Source: Cylicocyclus nassatus
Lineage: Eukaryota > Nematoda > Chromadorea > Rhabditida > Strongylidae
Direction of reading: 5' to 3'
Assembly (NCBI GenBank): GCA_958299035.1
Contig: CATQJL010000001.1
Location: 49,540,461-49,604,460, forward strand
Length of the DNA: 64,000 bases
Below, piece after piece: positions 47,780-58,511 of this stretch; position 1 is the first letter of the stretch; each line of letters begins with the position of its first letter. Below the pieces are notes generated by a model, which saw nothing but the letters and a program-made list of their open reading frames with translations, was not told where the DNA came from and searched no databases. The position numbers and the translations under genes are program-made.

Positions 47780-48600
47780 TTTGCGGATTTACTTCTTAAA
47801 CAAAAGTCTACGACTTTGCGGAAAGTCCAATTACTCACCTGCTTCTGGCGGGGCCAAAAGTCGCCGATTTCTGCCGCACACTCACATTATCGCCGGGGGG
47901 GGGGGGGGGGGGAAGGGCGGCCATGGGATCTTTGGGCAAGCCAGCACCGAAAAAATAGTTCGCTGATTTCTTGCGCTCCGCTTGCAAAAATTTGGAAGAA
48001 TGTTGGCCAGTTGCTAGTCGAATGCTCGAAGAACAATCGCGGTTTTTCTATAGACCAATTGCGGCGCAGTGGCCGCATTCTCGCGCACTTGGCGCGAGAA
48101 TATGCAAAATTTTTGAGGGACGCGCGGCCTTTTGTGAAGGACCGCACAGCCCGTAGGTACCTTCCGCTAAGAGAAAGTACCCCAGATTCGGGTAATTAAA
48201 CCATCGATGACGCCTATGCCACGTAAGGTCTCACCCTTGCTCGGCGTACGCTCGAAACCGTGTAAAAAGAGTCCGAGCGCTCTTGAAATTTGGTCAGCGT
48301 TCGCTGAAAGAAATTTTTTGCCAAGGCTCGCAGAAAATGCTGTAATGCTTGCTGCCCGCTGGCAGAACATGCGACAGCAAAGAAAGTACCACCCGCTGAA
48401 GATTTGGCCACGCACTAAAATTCTGCTTACCGCCTGCAGAAAAGCGCGAGTTTGCGGATCGCCCGGCGAGTATCTGAGCAGTTGCATGCTGATAAAGTGC
48501 TATGACCGAAATTTTAGCTCAAGACCTTGTCTGCAACTCACCCAACAAATTTCATGTCAGACAGACATACAGACAGACAGACAAACAGGCGTAAGCAACC
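47780..48600. repeat. GC-rich interspersed repeat with a G20 run and a (CAGA) tail
   Basis: GC-rich against its surroundings. It has a run of about 20 G at 47893-47912, a self-complementary block around 48075-48110 (ATTCTCGCGC, GGCGCGAGAAT) and an ACAGACAGACAGACA tail near 48560. Open frames on both strands here are explained by composition. Confidence 0.5.
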
Positions 48601-48766
48601 CTAGGTCCGTCATTATTAATCATAGATGGTTGGTTTTCTTGTGACTGAACTGATAAAAAGGCAATACCTTTCTTTACAATTCAAATTAATGTGTGATTTT
48701 GTTCTATGTTGTCCGTTTCAAACTGTCTTGATTTATCTGGTTGTGCAAGTTTCCTGATGTGACAAG

Positions 48767-49087
48767 ATGATTGCAATGATCACAAAAATCTTGCGTTATG
48801 AAAAGTCAAACTTCCACTTATTAGCTCGTCCTCTACTTTTTATTTCTCATTTCATTGTTAAATATTGTGCGATAACAACACATTTTTTGGAGCATATTCC
48901 AAAAGATGGTTTCCAGCTAAAAAAAAGTGAATTCACGGAGGAAATGATAGTGAGTGGAAATATGTGTACAAATTCTGCTCTCGGTCGAGGGAGTCGCTGT
49001 GTTAACATCGTGCAGACAGAAAAGAAACCTCCTCTGTTTGCTGAACTCACGAATGCAAAATACAAAAAAGTGTTCCAAGTTGAATAA
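48767..49087 (+). CDS. 106-codon open frame, unrecognised
   Basis: An ATG-to-stop frame with a hydrophobic segment near residues 17-40 (FHLLARPLLFISHF) and a charged C-terminal half (PPLFAELTNAKYKKVFQVE). It sits between a GC-rich repeat ending near 48600 and the MITE at 49234 and matches neither. No family was recognised and no splice partners were found. Confidence 0.28.
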   Translation: MIAMITKILRYEKSNFHLLARPLLFISHFIVKYCAITTHFLEHIPKDGFQLKKSEFTEEMIVSGNMCTNSALGRGSRCVNIVQTEKKPPLFAELTNAKYKKVFQVE

Positions 49088-49233
49088 TATGCATCTCCTC
49101 TCTCACCATAAAACTATCCAAAGATGAGTTTGATGAAATCAAGTTGTACGTAGAATGGAATGGTCTTGCTTTATTTCTCCATGCCTTAGGATATTCACTG
49201 TACAGGTTTGAGGCATTGTTCCAGCTCACTCAA

Positions 49234-49655
49234 AGGCAGCGTCCGGGCAGATTTGGACATTATAGGTACTAGGGCCTCGATCTAGAAATATCGCACAAGC
49301 ACGGTTTTTGAACACCCCTTTAAAAAAGAAAATCGGCGCATAAAAACGCCGAGCCTCGAGGAAAACGCCCACTCCCTCGCACGACCCGCTATCTTCAACG
49401 AACTCTCTTCAGCCCTTCACGTGTTTTCATGTGGCAAGCACAATGGAACACATAGTGTCTACCTGTCAATGCTTGCTTTCGACAAGGATAGCATAGGAGC
49501 ACTCATCCACGGTTCTTATGACTTGTCCCAAAATGGGGAGGGGGGGGGAGGGCTTGAAGAATTCATGCATTTTGAGTGCCATGTTTGGAATCAGCACAAT
49601 GAAAGGCCTGGATAAGGCAAAAGAAAGGAGTCGAGATTCTACCTGGACGCTGCCT
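49234..49655. mobile_element. AGGCAG-family element with a TCAA duplication, 422 bp
   Basis: Ends AGGCAGCGTCCGGGCAG...CTACCTGGACGCTGCCT. Flanked by TCAA on both sides (49230-49233, 49656-49659), not TTAA. Confidence 0.75.
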
Positions 49656-50861
49656 TCAAGTTTGTAGGACGCGTCAATTGTGATGCATTATTAGTGCTGA
49701 ATTACTGATGTGGGAATATATGACGCCATCGACATGAGAAAAGGGCTGAGCGAATCTGGAAGAACATTTAGCTCACCCGCCAACAAGACATGAAATACAC
49801 ATGAGGAGCTCAACAATCTTATCGAAACCAAAGCACTGAATAAGAGACAGGAACAGCAGGAAAAAATCCGAATGAACTCCGAGAAGCTGAAAAAATGTTC
49901 AAAATCTCGTTAAGTGGCAACTCCTGCGCAACGATGTTTAACTTGAATCTTTTACGCCTGTGTATTGCAAGCATTTGGCGGTCCATCGCAAAATCTGAAA
50001 AAAATAACTACCATGAGAAGAAAGCAACGGAGGAAAGTATAGAAACGCAACCATCTGTTCACCTGACTACGCACAAGATTTGTTGCAGACATGTTGCGCT
50101 GTCTACGCGTGACGTTGCGCAGCGGATGAGGTGATTTCAGCATTGATTATGATCAATACGTACTGACACAGGCTCGACTCCGATTCGTCACGACTCTTTT
50201 AGAATTGATCAAGCCAGTGCAATAAATTGCATTATAATCAATAATCTTTGGCAATTCGGAATGAAAATTCTCGCAAGAACATTATGAAGGACATGTTTTT
50301 AAAGAGATCTCGCTCTGCCTGAAAATCTCATGGCAATAGAGCAAAAAGACAGATTTTCACATTTCCATTTTACTGTTTCTATAAGGTACACGTAGAAGGA
50401 GCAAAGTTCTATGTAGACAAAGTGTGCATGAAAAACTAAAAAAGAAGAGCTTTCGAACGACGAACACCGGGAGAAACTGTGTTTTCCTCCCAATATCAAG
50501 AAAAGAACAAGAACGGGCTGAACTGCTGAAGCAAATAAAATAATTTTTGTAAGTAATATTAGCTTCACAAAAAACAAAGTTTCTTGTCGTTAACAACAAA
50601 ACTGTGGAGGTTATAACATCCCTCAAAATTCAGCAAAGATCGCACATGGCAACCTTCATTCTAGATTAGCTCATTATTTAATTAACCCATTATTTGTTAG
50701 GATAGGTTAGTTTCTCCTTTACCTGATGAACGGGTTTACATAAGTGTTTGCATATTTTTACTGTAATATTTATTATACATAGATGTATACAAAAGGGAAA
50801 GGGAAAGGGAGAAGAGGACATTGGCTCCTGCGGAGGTCACTGCCAAAGATTCTTATCTTAA

Positions 50862-51306
50862 AGGCAGCGGCTTGGCAGATTGACCTACCTCAGATTTTGA
50901 CACAGATGGATAGGAGGCCTCCAAGTGAACCAAAACAGCAACTCCGCGCCGAAAATGTGAACTCTGCAAGCCAGGGGGGCGGCCCAAGCGCCGCTCCCCT
51001 TCCTCCTTTCGCTCCCCTAACACCTTGTTCGGACGAGTATTCTCCGCTAGACGGCGCGGGACCCCCCAACCGCTTTCCCACATTGTGCATGCTATACAAA
51101 GCCAAAATTACAGGCAGCAGGGTCTTCGTGCCAGGGCCTCCCGACTTTCCTGAAAATTCTCGTTCGAGCTGCCTTTTGGAAATTGAAAAAAACGCCCCGA
51201 AAAAGGCCTTTTCACCGCTTTTAAAGCACAGATTCGGGATCTACGGGTCGAGAAGGCCCAAAACATGCAAAAAGATGGAAATGCAAAATCTGCCGAGCCG
51301 CTGCCT
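50862..51306. mobile_element. TTAA-flanked AGGCAG-family MITE, 445 bp
   Basis: Ends AGGCAGCGGCTTGGCAGATT and inverse (AATCTGCCGAGCCGCTGCCT), TTAA at 50858-50861 and 51307-51310. GC-rich interior; it explains the 175-codon open frame that overlaps it. Confidence 0.85.
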
Positions 51307-52722
51307 TTAAGCCAACCACATCGTAAGCAGCTGTTAGGTAGCAGCAGCGTCCCAACATATCCAACAGCTTTTAAGACCTTCGAGACAACTCCTTGAAGTT
51401 CAAAGTAGGCATTCATGTATCAGGCGGCATGTTATCTTTTTCGGTTTTGATTTTGTAAGGCGTCACGCTCTTTATCGCCAAACCCAACGAGAGAACGAAG
51501 CAAGCTATACAAATTGGTGTGCAAATATGCATCAGGTCTGTTCCAAAACAGGTTTGAAGCTGAATAGTATAAAATTCTCAATATAGAAAAATAATCGTAT
51601 TTCTGCTTAAAGAAGAAATGCGGACTTCCGACGGCTCATGCATATACTATCCAAATCAGATACTCATACACATTTATACACACAATTACTGTGATTATTT
51701 TTCCTTTCTAAATATTTTTGCCAAAAAAACGCTTGGCATTCGGACACTGTGGATTCTAACCACGATTCTTTGCAAGTTTGAACACCAATGGAACCAGAGA
51801 TTGGTTCGCTTTATCGAAGAATGCGTCGATATCTATATCATTATATTTGCGACATTCAGAGTTTGTAACTGCGCTGCTTCTATCTTAGAAAAAGAATCTT
51901 AAATGATTCAAGGGATAGACGTAGTATTTTGCACACACACCTGGGAAAACATAGACTTTTTGCGGAAATTTGCTGGGCCATTTTAATGATTTATTGATTT
52001 GATTACGTATTTTTCTGAAAAAGAAAACTTGTAATGCTTCAAGCAGGCTTTTTCCCATTGTCATATAAACGGGGGAGGAAAGCTCAATGCAGCATCAGGA
52101 ACACAAGGATGCTGTGTTTCTAAACGGAGTTGCGTCCTAAGTCATCCATAAGAAGGGAGGGGGGGGGGGGGGAGTTGCATTGCAGTAGTTATGCTGGCGA
52201 CCAATACAGCACCACATTTCCAGTGAGCAATGGCACGCACGCGCTGGACCGGGAAAGCCAGCTAGTATATTATAAGATGGTTAACTCACTGCGGTTGCAT
52301 CAAAAATGAAAAAAAATGATACAGCCTACTACCAACTGGCATTTGGCTCCTAGGCACTGTTTACATATCACGACACCACTTGTTCTAATTCTGCGCAAGT
52401 TCGCTGTCTCCTTCTCTCTTTATGCCAACACTATGCCCACCACGCTCACTTATTCCCCTTTTGACATCTCTTAGGCTTTCCAAAAATCAACAAAACAATT
52501 AGTGATTCGGGAGATGGATGCTGTATTTGTCTCATCGAGCTCACAACTCAATTTCTACTGCCTCAGCTCAAGCCTGCATGCGATGAAGTCTATCGATACT
52601 TCAAAGATGAATATACTCCCTGTACCGCCTTCCGGCTCAAAATTTGCTACAAAATTGGTATTTTTGCTACCATTCTTGGCAAGAGCTGGAATCAATCATT
52701 TTTTTTCAACGAAGTCCCCTGT

Positions 52723-52839
52723 GTACAATACCGCTTTCGGAATTTCGCGAAATTCCGGGAATGTCGCGGTTCTTCGCGGAATTCCGGGGTTTCCGCGATA
52801 TTCACGGAAATTTTGCACGTTCTAAGAGCGGTATTGTAC
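52723..52839. mobile_element. Small palindromic MITE, 117 bp
   Basis: Ends GTACAATACCGCT...AGCGGTATTGTAC, interior built from TTCGCGGAATTCC-like repeats in both orientations. Confidence 0.75.
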
Positions 52840-54289
52840 TCGCTATGTTCTACGAATTCCCCTATGTACTCGTTACGTTTTACAAAGTCCCTCTGAATCT
52901 CCAATAATCCTTCTTAGTTTTCCTTCCCTCCACTAAAGTTCCCCTCACCCTACATTTCCTCTCGAAGAACAATGCCAATAATAAACATCTGGTGAAAATG
53001 AAACATTCGTGCACTAGTTCTCGAGAATTTCTCGCGCTCTGCGATCGGAGGGTTATAAAGAGCACAAAGGAAAAATTGTGAAACATCTTCAGTAAAAAAA
53101 ATTTGAAGAGCAAACGTGCGTAAAAACTTCTATGCGAGCAAAGGGTCAAGTCCAGCTCAGCAGGCACCCGGCTAGAATGGTCCCATTAATGAGGAGAATT
53201 GTTGGGCGGTAGGATAAGAGGCAGCAAAGGCTATCCGCTTCTGCTTATGAAAATACTTGAGATGCTTCACACTTCTTCGCATCTCTAATTACTTGTTTTT
53301 ACTTTCAATTTTTCTTGATATGGCCATTGGCGAAGTGCTCGTAAATTTTTCAAGCATGGAGATTGCGATATGTGCATAGGTTTTATGTTTGATAATCATA
53401 ATGAATGAAATAGTAATTTCCAGGAAGTATAGCCTAGAATACTGAATTTTCAAGCGGGACTCTTTAAAATGTTTTTGTTGATCTTTGCCATCTAACCATT
53501 TCGATAGAATACAGGGACTCCACAAATTAATAGCACACGATCTTCATTTCGCTGCAGAAGTTAAACTTCCTTTTTACAAAATTTGTAGAAAAATCTGAAT
53601 TAAAAAATCTGAAATTTGAAGGGTAGTGCTTGCCCTCATCAATTTCATTTTCAAAGAAACTTTTTACCCAAGTTTTGAGTCGTTTGTTAGCATAAACCAT
53701 GTGGATTACAGCTTTTAAGTTTGTTCAAACTTGTTTTTGCTTTGTGGTCCCTGTTAAAGCCTTTCATTGTGGAAAACGTATTGAGAACATCCCTAAGTCC
53801 ACTAATTATAAACGGTGTGAGATGAAATTCTTGACATAGAATGGAAAAGGTTAACGCATTGTTATGAGTATGGAAAGGTTAACTTTCCTCGTCATCAAAA
53901 CTAACCTAATCCTGTTTGAAAATGCTTTTCAGATGCTAAGTGGCACTAAGAATTGTAGCAGATAATGATCTTTATAACACAAAGACATAACTGTACATTC
54001 TAATTACGCTACACCCGTTCTACATTGTGGAACCTTTTTGGTAGCTTACAGTAGGTGTATGATGTGGAATGAAGGCTTTTGAAATTGACTGAAACATCGG
54101 TAGTAGAGCTCTTAAACTGACCTGCGATAGTGGGAAACGATTCTCCCCCACCTTCACTTTCGAGCTGATACAAGATTACCACCTTCACTTTTGGGTTTTG
54201 AAAACTTTTTTTATTGGCTGACTAGCTGGCTTACCCGGCTCCGCCGTATGTTCCGAATAGAAAATTCCGTTTCTTAACACGTTGACGAC

Positions 54290-54545
54290 CTCAGACATTC
54301 GCAGTTAAGTCCCGCCGGTGAAAAAGTTGTGTCCCGCCGGAATGACTGCGGGACACAAGTAAAATGGTTCGCGAGAAAACCGGGACTCCCGGTTTTCGTT
54401 CGGGATAATCCGGCGCGACTCCCGGTTTTGTCCCGACATGTTTTCTACTGAGACCTTCGGGAGTCCCGGTTTTCTCGCGATTCGGTCACCGGCGGGACTC
54501 CCGCTCTAGACTGCAGTCTCCTGCGGGAGGCGCGATATAGCAGCG
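54290..54545. repeat. GC-rich foldback with CGGGAGT/ACTCCCG motifs, left part
   Basis: GTCCCGCCGG, GCGAGAAAACCGGGA and inverted GGGAGTCCCGGTTTTC recur. It is the inverted partner of 56165-56400. Confidence 0.75.
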
Positions 54546-54772
54546 ACCCGATCAGCTTCCGCCTGGGCTTTTTCTAAAATTGGTTCTCCTTCAAAAATTT
54601 ACACTACACACATCTTACAAAGGTGCTGTGCTCGACACAGAGTTCAGAAAGACTCTTCATTAGCATCCGTGACCAAAAAAAAGAACATTGAAATCATCAT
54701 AACTAAGTTAACAGAAAAAAACAGGAATGTCGAGATCAAGATTTGACATTGAATCCATTATTCAAATCGACT

Positions 54773-55603
54773 TCAGACTTTCGATGTCTTCGTCTTGCTC
54801 ATGCTCTGGCTCATTCGTGTGCTCGTGCGCCAAAGAATCTTGCGTTGTAGCGGGGCAAAAACGTTTTTTTGGAAAAGAATTACAATTCAACACTGATTTG
54901 AGAAATCATATATGAATATTACCGAGGGTGGCGACAGCATCTCCTTTTCAGCATCGAAATGGTAGGCGCGCAGGTCACCTCTGAACTTCAAATTCAATAG
55001 ATTCATGAAGACTATCTTTAAAAGAAACCCACAAAGCTCTTCCTATAGCCACTCGTGCTAATCCACAAAGCTTCATCCCCTCCTCCGACAACCTGTCAAA
55101 CATCTTCGTCCTCGCCTCATCGTTGTTTCCTAGGCCCAGCCAAAACCTAAATCAATGAGATATCAAGGGGTAGAAACACTTCTATCTATACCTATTTGAT
55201 TGCCGCGCGCATTCGCATATCCAAATAAGTTGAAAACGATTATAGCTGAGATTGAAAGAAATTGCAAGAATCCCAAATTGATCCGGGGTGAGATACTCTC
55301 CAAAAAGATTTTCGTTCAATTCTTTAACTTGTAAAGTATCAGAGGTGTGAAAAATGATTAGAGGCGCGAGGAATCTGGAGCTCCCCAGGCGCTTCCAGAA
55401 GCAAATGCGGTAAGCCTTTGCTGCCTCCTGCATGACGTCCCGGAGGGGTTTCCCCAATGAGCAAAGATCTAGCAAAATGACAGGTCAAGCAAAGCAGATA
55501 GCAAAACCCGTGACGAGCAAAATTTCCCCATCACATTTCACGAAAACACAACCGAGCAGCTTGGAATTTGTGTTGTTGTTCGGAAGTAACAATATATCAT
55601 TTA
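54773..55603 (-). CDS. Unrecognised spliced gene fragment, minus strand
   Basis: Exons 55603-55508, 55468-55297, 55245-55192, 55146-55033, 54980-54923 and probably 54838-54773 join in phase through introns of 39, 51, 45, 52 and 84 bases. About 185 residues result. Recognisable stretches include GCVFVKCDGEILLVTD, LGKPLRDVMQEAAKAYR, FQLIWICECARQSNR and EEGMKLCGLARVAIG. The first exon needs two bases to complete a codon, so at least one 5' exon is missing. The last exon is uncertain: a different frame at 54892-54762 encodes an acidic tail (EHEQDEDIE) and may be the real C terminus. No family was recognised. It sits between the inverted halves of a Helitron-like element and has the same strand, so it may be a captured fragment rather than a live gene. 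Confidence 0.6.
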
Positions 55604-56164
55604 CTATAGAAACCCATCACGTGTTGAATGATGAAGTTTTTTTTAAATAGGAGATCTCTAACAGCAGGTAAGAATCAAGGTTAGATTGTTTCCTTAGCTC
55701 AATTCCCCACCTCATGAAACTCTTTTTTTTCCTTTATTGTCTTTTCGCATATATGGTGCAGATTGGGAAATTATTTCCGAATGATAGGATCAGTATGATT
55801 ACTTGGGATTTATGATTTGCTAATGTACGTATCTGTGCTGAGCGTCACTTAGAGATCATGAAAAGGTGTTTGATCAGTATGAGAACACCATTTAGAGCGC
55901 GGAGCCGAATCGCTGCAGTGCCATAGTGTTAATTACTCTGATATATAATCCAGTCAACCCTTTCTTCGGAAAATGGCAACTAAAGTGGCCTGTAGAACGT
56001 TTGAAAACGTGAAAGTATCTAGTCAACAGTTTTCGAAACTTTAAGAGAGCGTAACTATAGTTAATAGAACTATATAGTTAATGCAGAGTGTGGAAATAGA
56101 GGAGTTAGTGTGGAGTTAGTGTGGAAATACGAATGAATCGATACTGACGCGCAATAGCGTCACA

Positions 56165-56400
56165 ATCGATGAGCGCGACTCCCGGTAATCTCCCGCCACT
56201 TTTTGACTGTCGGGATTGTCCCGAAAGTCGGGACAAAACCGGGAGTCGCGCCAGACTCCCGGTTTTCTCGCGAAATCTCATTTTGTGGGCGGATCTCCGG
56301 CGGGACTTAACTGCGAATGTCTGAGACGGTGTCGCGCAATGGTGCGCGACAGGCAGTCTGTCCCTGTGGACGACGTCGCGCAATGGTGCGCGACACCTTA
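56165..56400. repeat. GC-rich foldback, right part
   Basis: Contains CGACTCCCGG, AAAACCGGGAGTCGCGCC and ACTCCCGGTTTTCTCGCG, then GTCGCGCAATGGTGCGCGAC twice (about 56330 and 56373). Inverted partner of 54290-54545. Confidence 0.75.
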
Positions 56401-56885
56401 AACATCAGTTTTAATGGCACAATGGTCCCAATTTGTGTTCATATAATCAAGTTAGGCTCGAAAGTATTTCATGTTGGCCCCGCCCCCTTTTTGGCAAACT
56501 CCGCCCACTCCATTGCCCTCTACAAAAAACTTTCTTCGTTCTCAAATCGCACAGAAAAGCTCATAGATAACAGGGGAACCTCAAATAATCTTACTTTTGA
56601 CCCCACCCCCCGTAATGCAGGCTCCACCCCCTCTGTGGCAAGCTCCGCCCACTTTTCAAAAATGCCGGAATTTGCACGAATTCATTAATTTTGAGCAATT
56701 TCCAGCATTTTTGAGAAGTGGGCGGGGCTTGCCAAAAGTGGGCGGAGCTGCCCCGCCCACTTGCATTTGCATTCTCACGCATAGATGCATGCATATATAT
56801 ATGTGCAGCCGGCTGTGAAAATGCCCGGAAACGATTCGTCCACAGGGACAGACCTTCAAAAAATGGCTCGTCGTCAACGTGTTAA

Positions 56886-57340
56886 AGGCAGTGTCCGGGC
56901 AAAAACTCGATTTTGAGATTTTGTGCTTATACGAGCCTATTCGCCATGCTGAATCCGAAAATCCGCATTGGAAAGCTCGAAAACGGCGAAAAATGGCTCT
57001 AATACAGGAGGGAAATCAGCAGGTGGGCGGGGCTTTCCCCAGTGCGATTTCACGCTCCCAGCTCCCGGAGCGATTTTCTCGATTCCGCTAGCCGTCCTAA
57101 CATCGCTACCGGCCAAGTGCGAATGATTGACTTGAAACCGGAAGCGAGAAGAACGCTCCGGAAGCCGGGAACGTGAATTCGCAGTGGGGAGGACCCCGCC
57201 CACCTGCTCATTTCCCTCTTGTGTTACAGCCGTTTTCCGCCATTTTCGCGCTCTACAATGTGCATTTTCGGATTCAGCATAGCGAATAGGCCCAAGTAAG
57301 CACAAAATCTCAAAATCGAGTTTTTGCCCGGACACTGCCT
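56886..57340. mobile_element. TTAA-flanked AGGCAG-family MITE inside the Helitron-like element, 455 bp
   Basis: Ends AGGCAGTGTCCGGGCAAAAA and inverse, TTAA at 56882-56885 and 57341-57344. Arms are inverted over about 150 bases. The flanking sequence belongs to the Helitron-like element, so this insertion is younger. Confidence 0.88.
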
Positions 57341-57344
57341 TTAA

Positions 57345-57735
57345 CCGATCCGGACCAAACTTGGCACACATACACTTCGGGCCCCGGCGGGTGTCACAGT
57401 CCACTTTTCGTTATCGATCTATGTCGATTTTATCGATTTTTTGCAAAATTTGAGCTAGGGGGCTGGAATTTGGCAGAGGGGTGTAATCGAGGCAGAGGGG
57501 TGTAATCGAGGCAGAGGGGTATAATCGAGCTAGGGGGCTGGGAGTTGGCAGAGGGGTGTAATCGAGCATGCTGATCACCCCACGGGGGGTGTGTGCCAAC
57601 TCCCAGCCCCCTAGCTCAAATTTTGCAAAAAATCGATAAAATCGACATCGATCGATAACGAAAAGTGGACTGTGACACCCGCCGGGGCCCGAAGTGTATG
57701 TGTGCCAAGTTTGGTCCCGATCGGTTCAGAAATGG
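57345..57735. repeat. Inverted repeat with central 19-bp tandem repeats
   Basis: 57345-57470 and about 57598-57735 are inverted copies (CACACATACACTTCGGGCCC, TTATCGATC, GCTAGGGGGCTGG). Between them a 19-base unit (GGCAGAGGGGTGTAATCGA) occurs three times in tandem from 57472 and again at 57547. Confidence 0.85.
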
Positions 57736-57755
57736 AATTTTCTATTCGGAACATA

Positions 57756-57805
57756 CGTACACACATACATACATACATACATACAGACAGACAGACAGAC
57801 AGACA
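57756..57805 (+). repeat. Microsatellite (ACAT)n then (ACAG)n
   Basis: Tetranucleotide repeats adjoining the Helitron-like 5' end. Confidence 0.9.
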
Positions 57806-58094
57806 TACAAAAAGACATTCAGCTTTATATATAAGATGCAAAAAAGATTAAGTGACACAGTGCAAAAGAGATTAATGAAAGCATGTTTTTCAATTTACTT
57901 TCCACCCGAAGACCATCACTCGCCGTAGGCGCATCTCAGCACTTTCCACGATTTCGATGAACAAAGCTTTCTGATGACTTCCCACAATTTTGAGAGCTCT
58001 AACCCATCAACGATCCTCACTAGGGACACAAATTCAGTGAATAGAGCCGCATAAATATTTGCAAAAAAGCGTGTTCATCAAATGTTGTGTTTAA

Positions 58095-58507
58095 GGCAGT
58101 GTCCCACCAGACTGAGTGTGTCTGGCCCTCGTAATAATGTAATAGTAGACCCCCTACCTAAGCGATGACTGAAGTTCGGAGCGAAAAGGGGGGGGGGGAG
58201 TCTACCAAGCCTGAAATTTGCTCCGAAAGTGGCCCGAATCTTACGGTAGGCTCGGGCGAGTACGAGTTGGATGCAAGGTAGAGACGCATTGCGTGACCCT
58301 GCGCTCGTGACTGTGTGCGCTATGCGTGCCCTGGCAAATCGCTGTGCGGGCAGCATTCGGGCCTACCGTAAGATTCGGGCAACTTTCGGAGCAAATTTCA
58401 GGCTTAGTAGACCCCCTTTTTCGCTCCATCAATCATCGCTTAGGTAGGGGGTCTATTATCACATTATTACGAGAGCCAGATACCTCCAGTTTGGTGGGAC
58501 ACTGCCT
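58095..58507. mobile_element. TTAA-flanked AGGCAG-family MITE, 413 bp
   Basis: Ends GGCAGTGTCCCACCAG and inverse, TTAA at 58091-58094 and 58508-58511. Arms share TAGACCCCCTACCTAAGCG in inverted form. The left end lacks one A. Confidence 0.85.
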
Positions 58508-58511
58508 TTAA

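Larger units (their letters stand above)
54222..57836 (-). mobile_element. Helitron-like element with foldback ends, 3.6 kb
   Basis: Read on the minus strand it begins A|TCTTATATATAAAGCTG at 57836. It ends CGGCGGAGCCGGGTAAGCC, AGCTAG|T, at 54222, with a short hairpin (CGGC-GGA-GCCG) just before CTAG. The insertion point between A and T fits Helitrons. Sequence just inside the 3' end (54246-54420: GTATGTTCCGAATAG, ACACGTTGACGAC, CTCAGACATTCGCAG) is an inverted copy of blocks spread over 56290-57756. The element contains a TTAA MITE (56886-57340), tandem repeats and an unrecognised spliced gene fragment. No Rep/helicase was seen. Confidence 0.5.

Noticed and set aside
47816..48199. 127-codon frame and its antisense counterparts near the G20 run
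   Set aside because: Several overlapping frames on both strands in a GC-rich repeat; no consistent coding signal.
50783..51310. The longest open frame in the window (175 codons) as a gene
   Set aside because: It runs straight through a TTAA-flanked MITE with inverted ends (50862-51306); openness comes from GC-rich repeat composition.
56937..57404. 155-codon minus-strand frame
   Set aside because: It spans a MITE and the adjoining inverted repeat; related peptides (AKFGPDR) recur wherever the Helitron-like repeat occurs.
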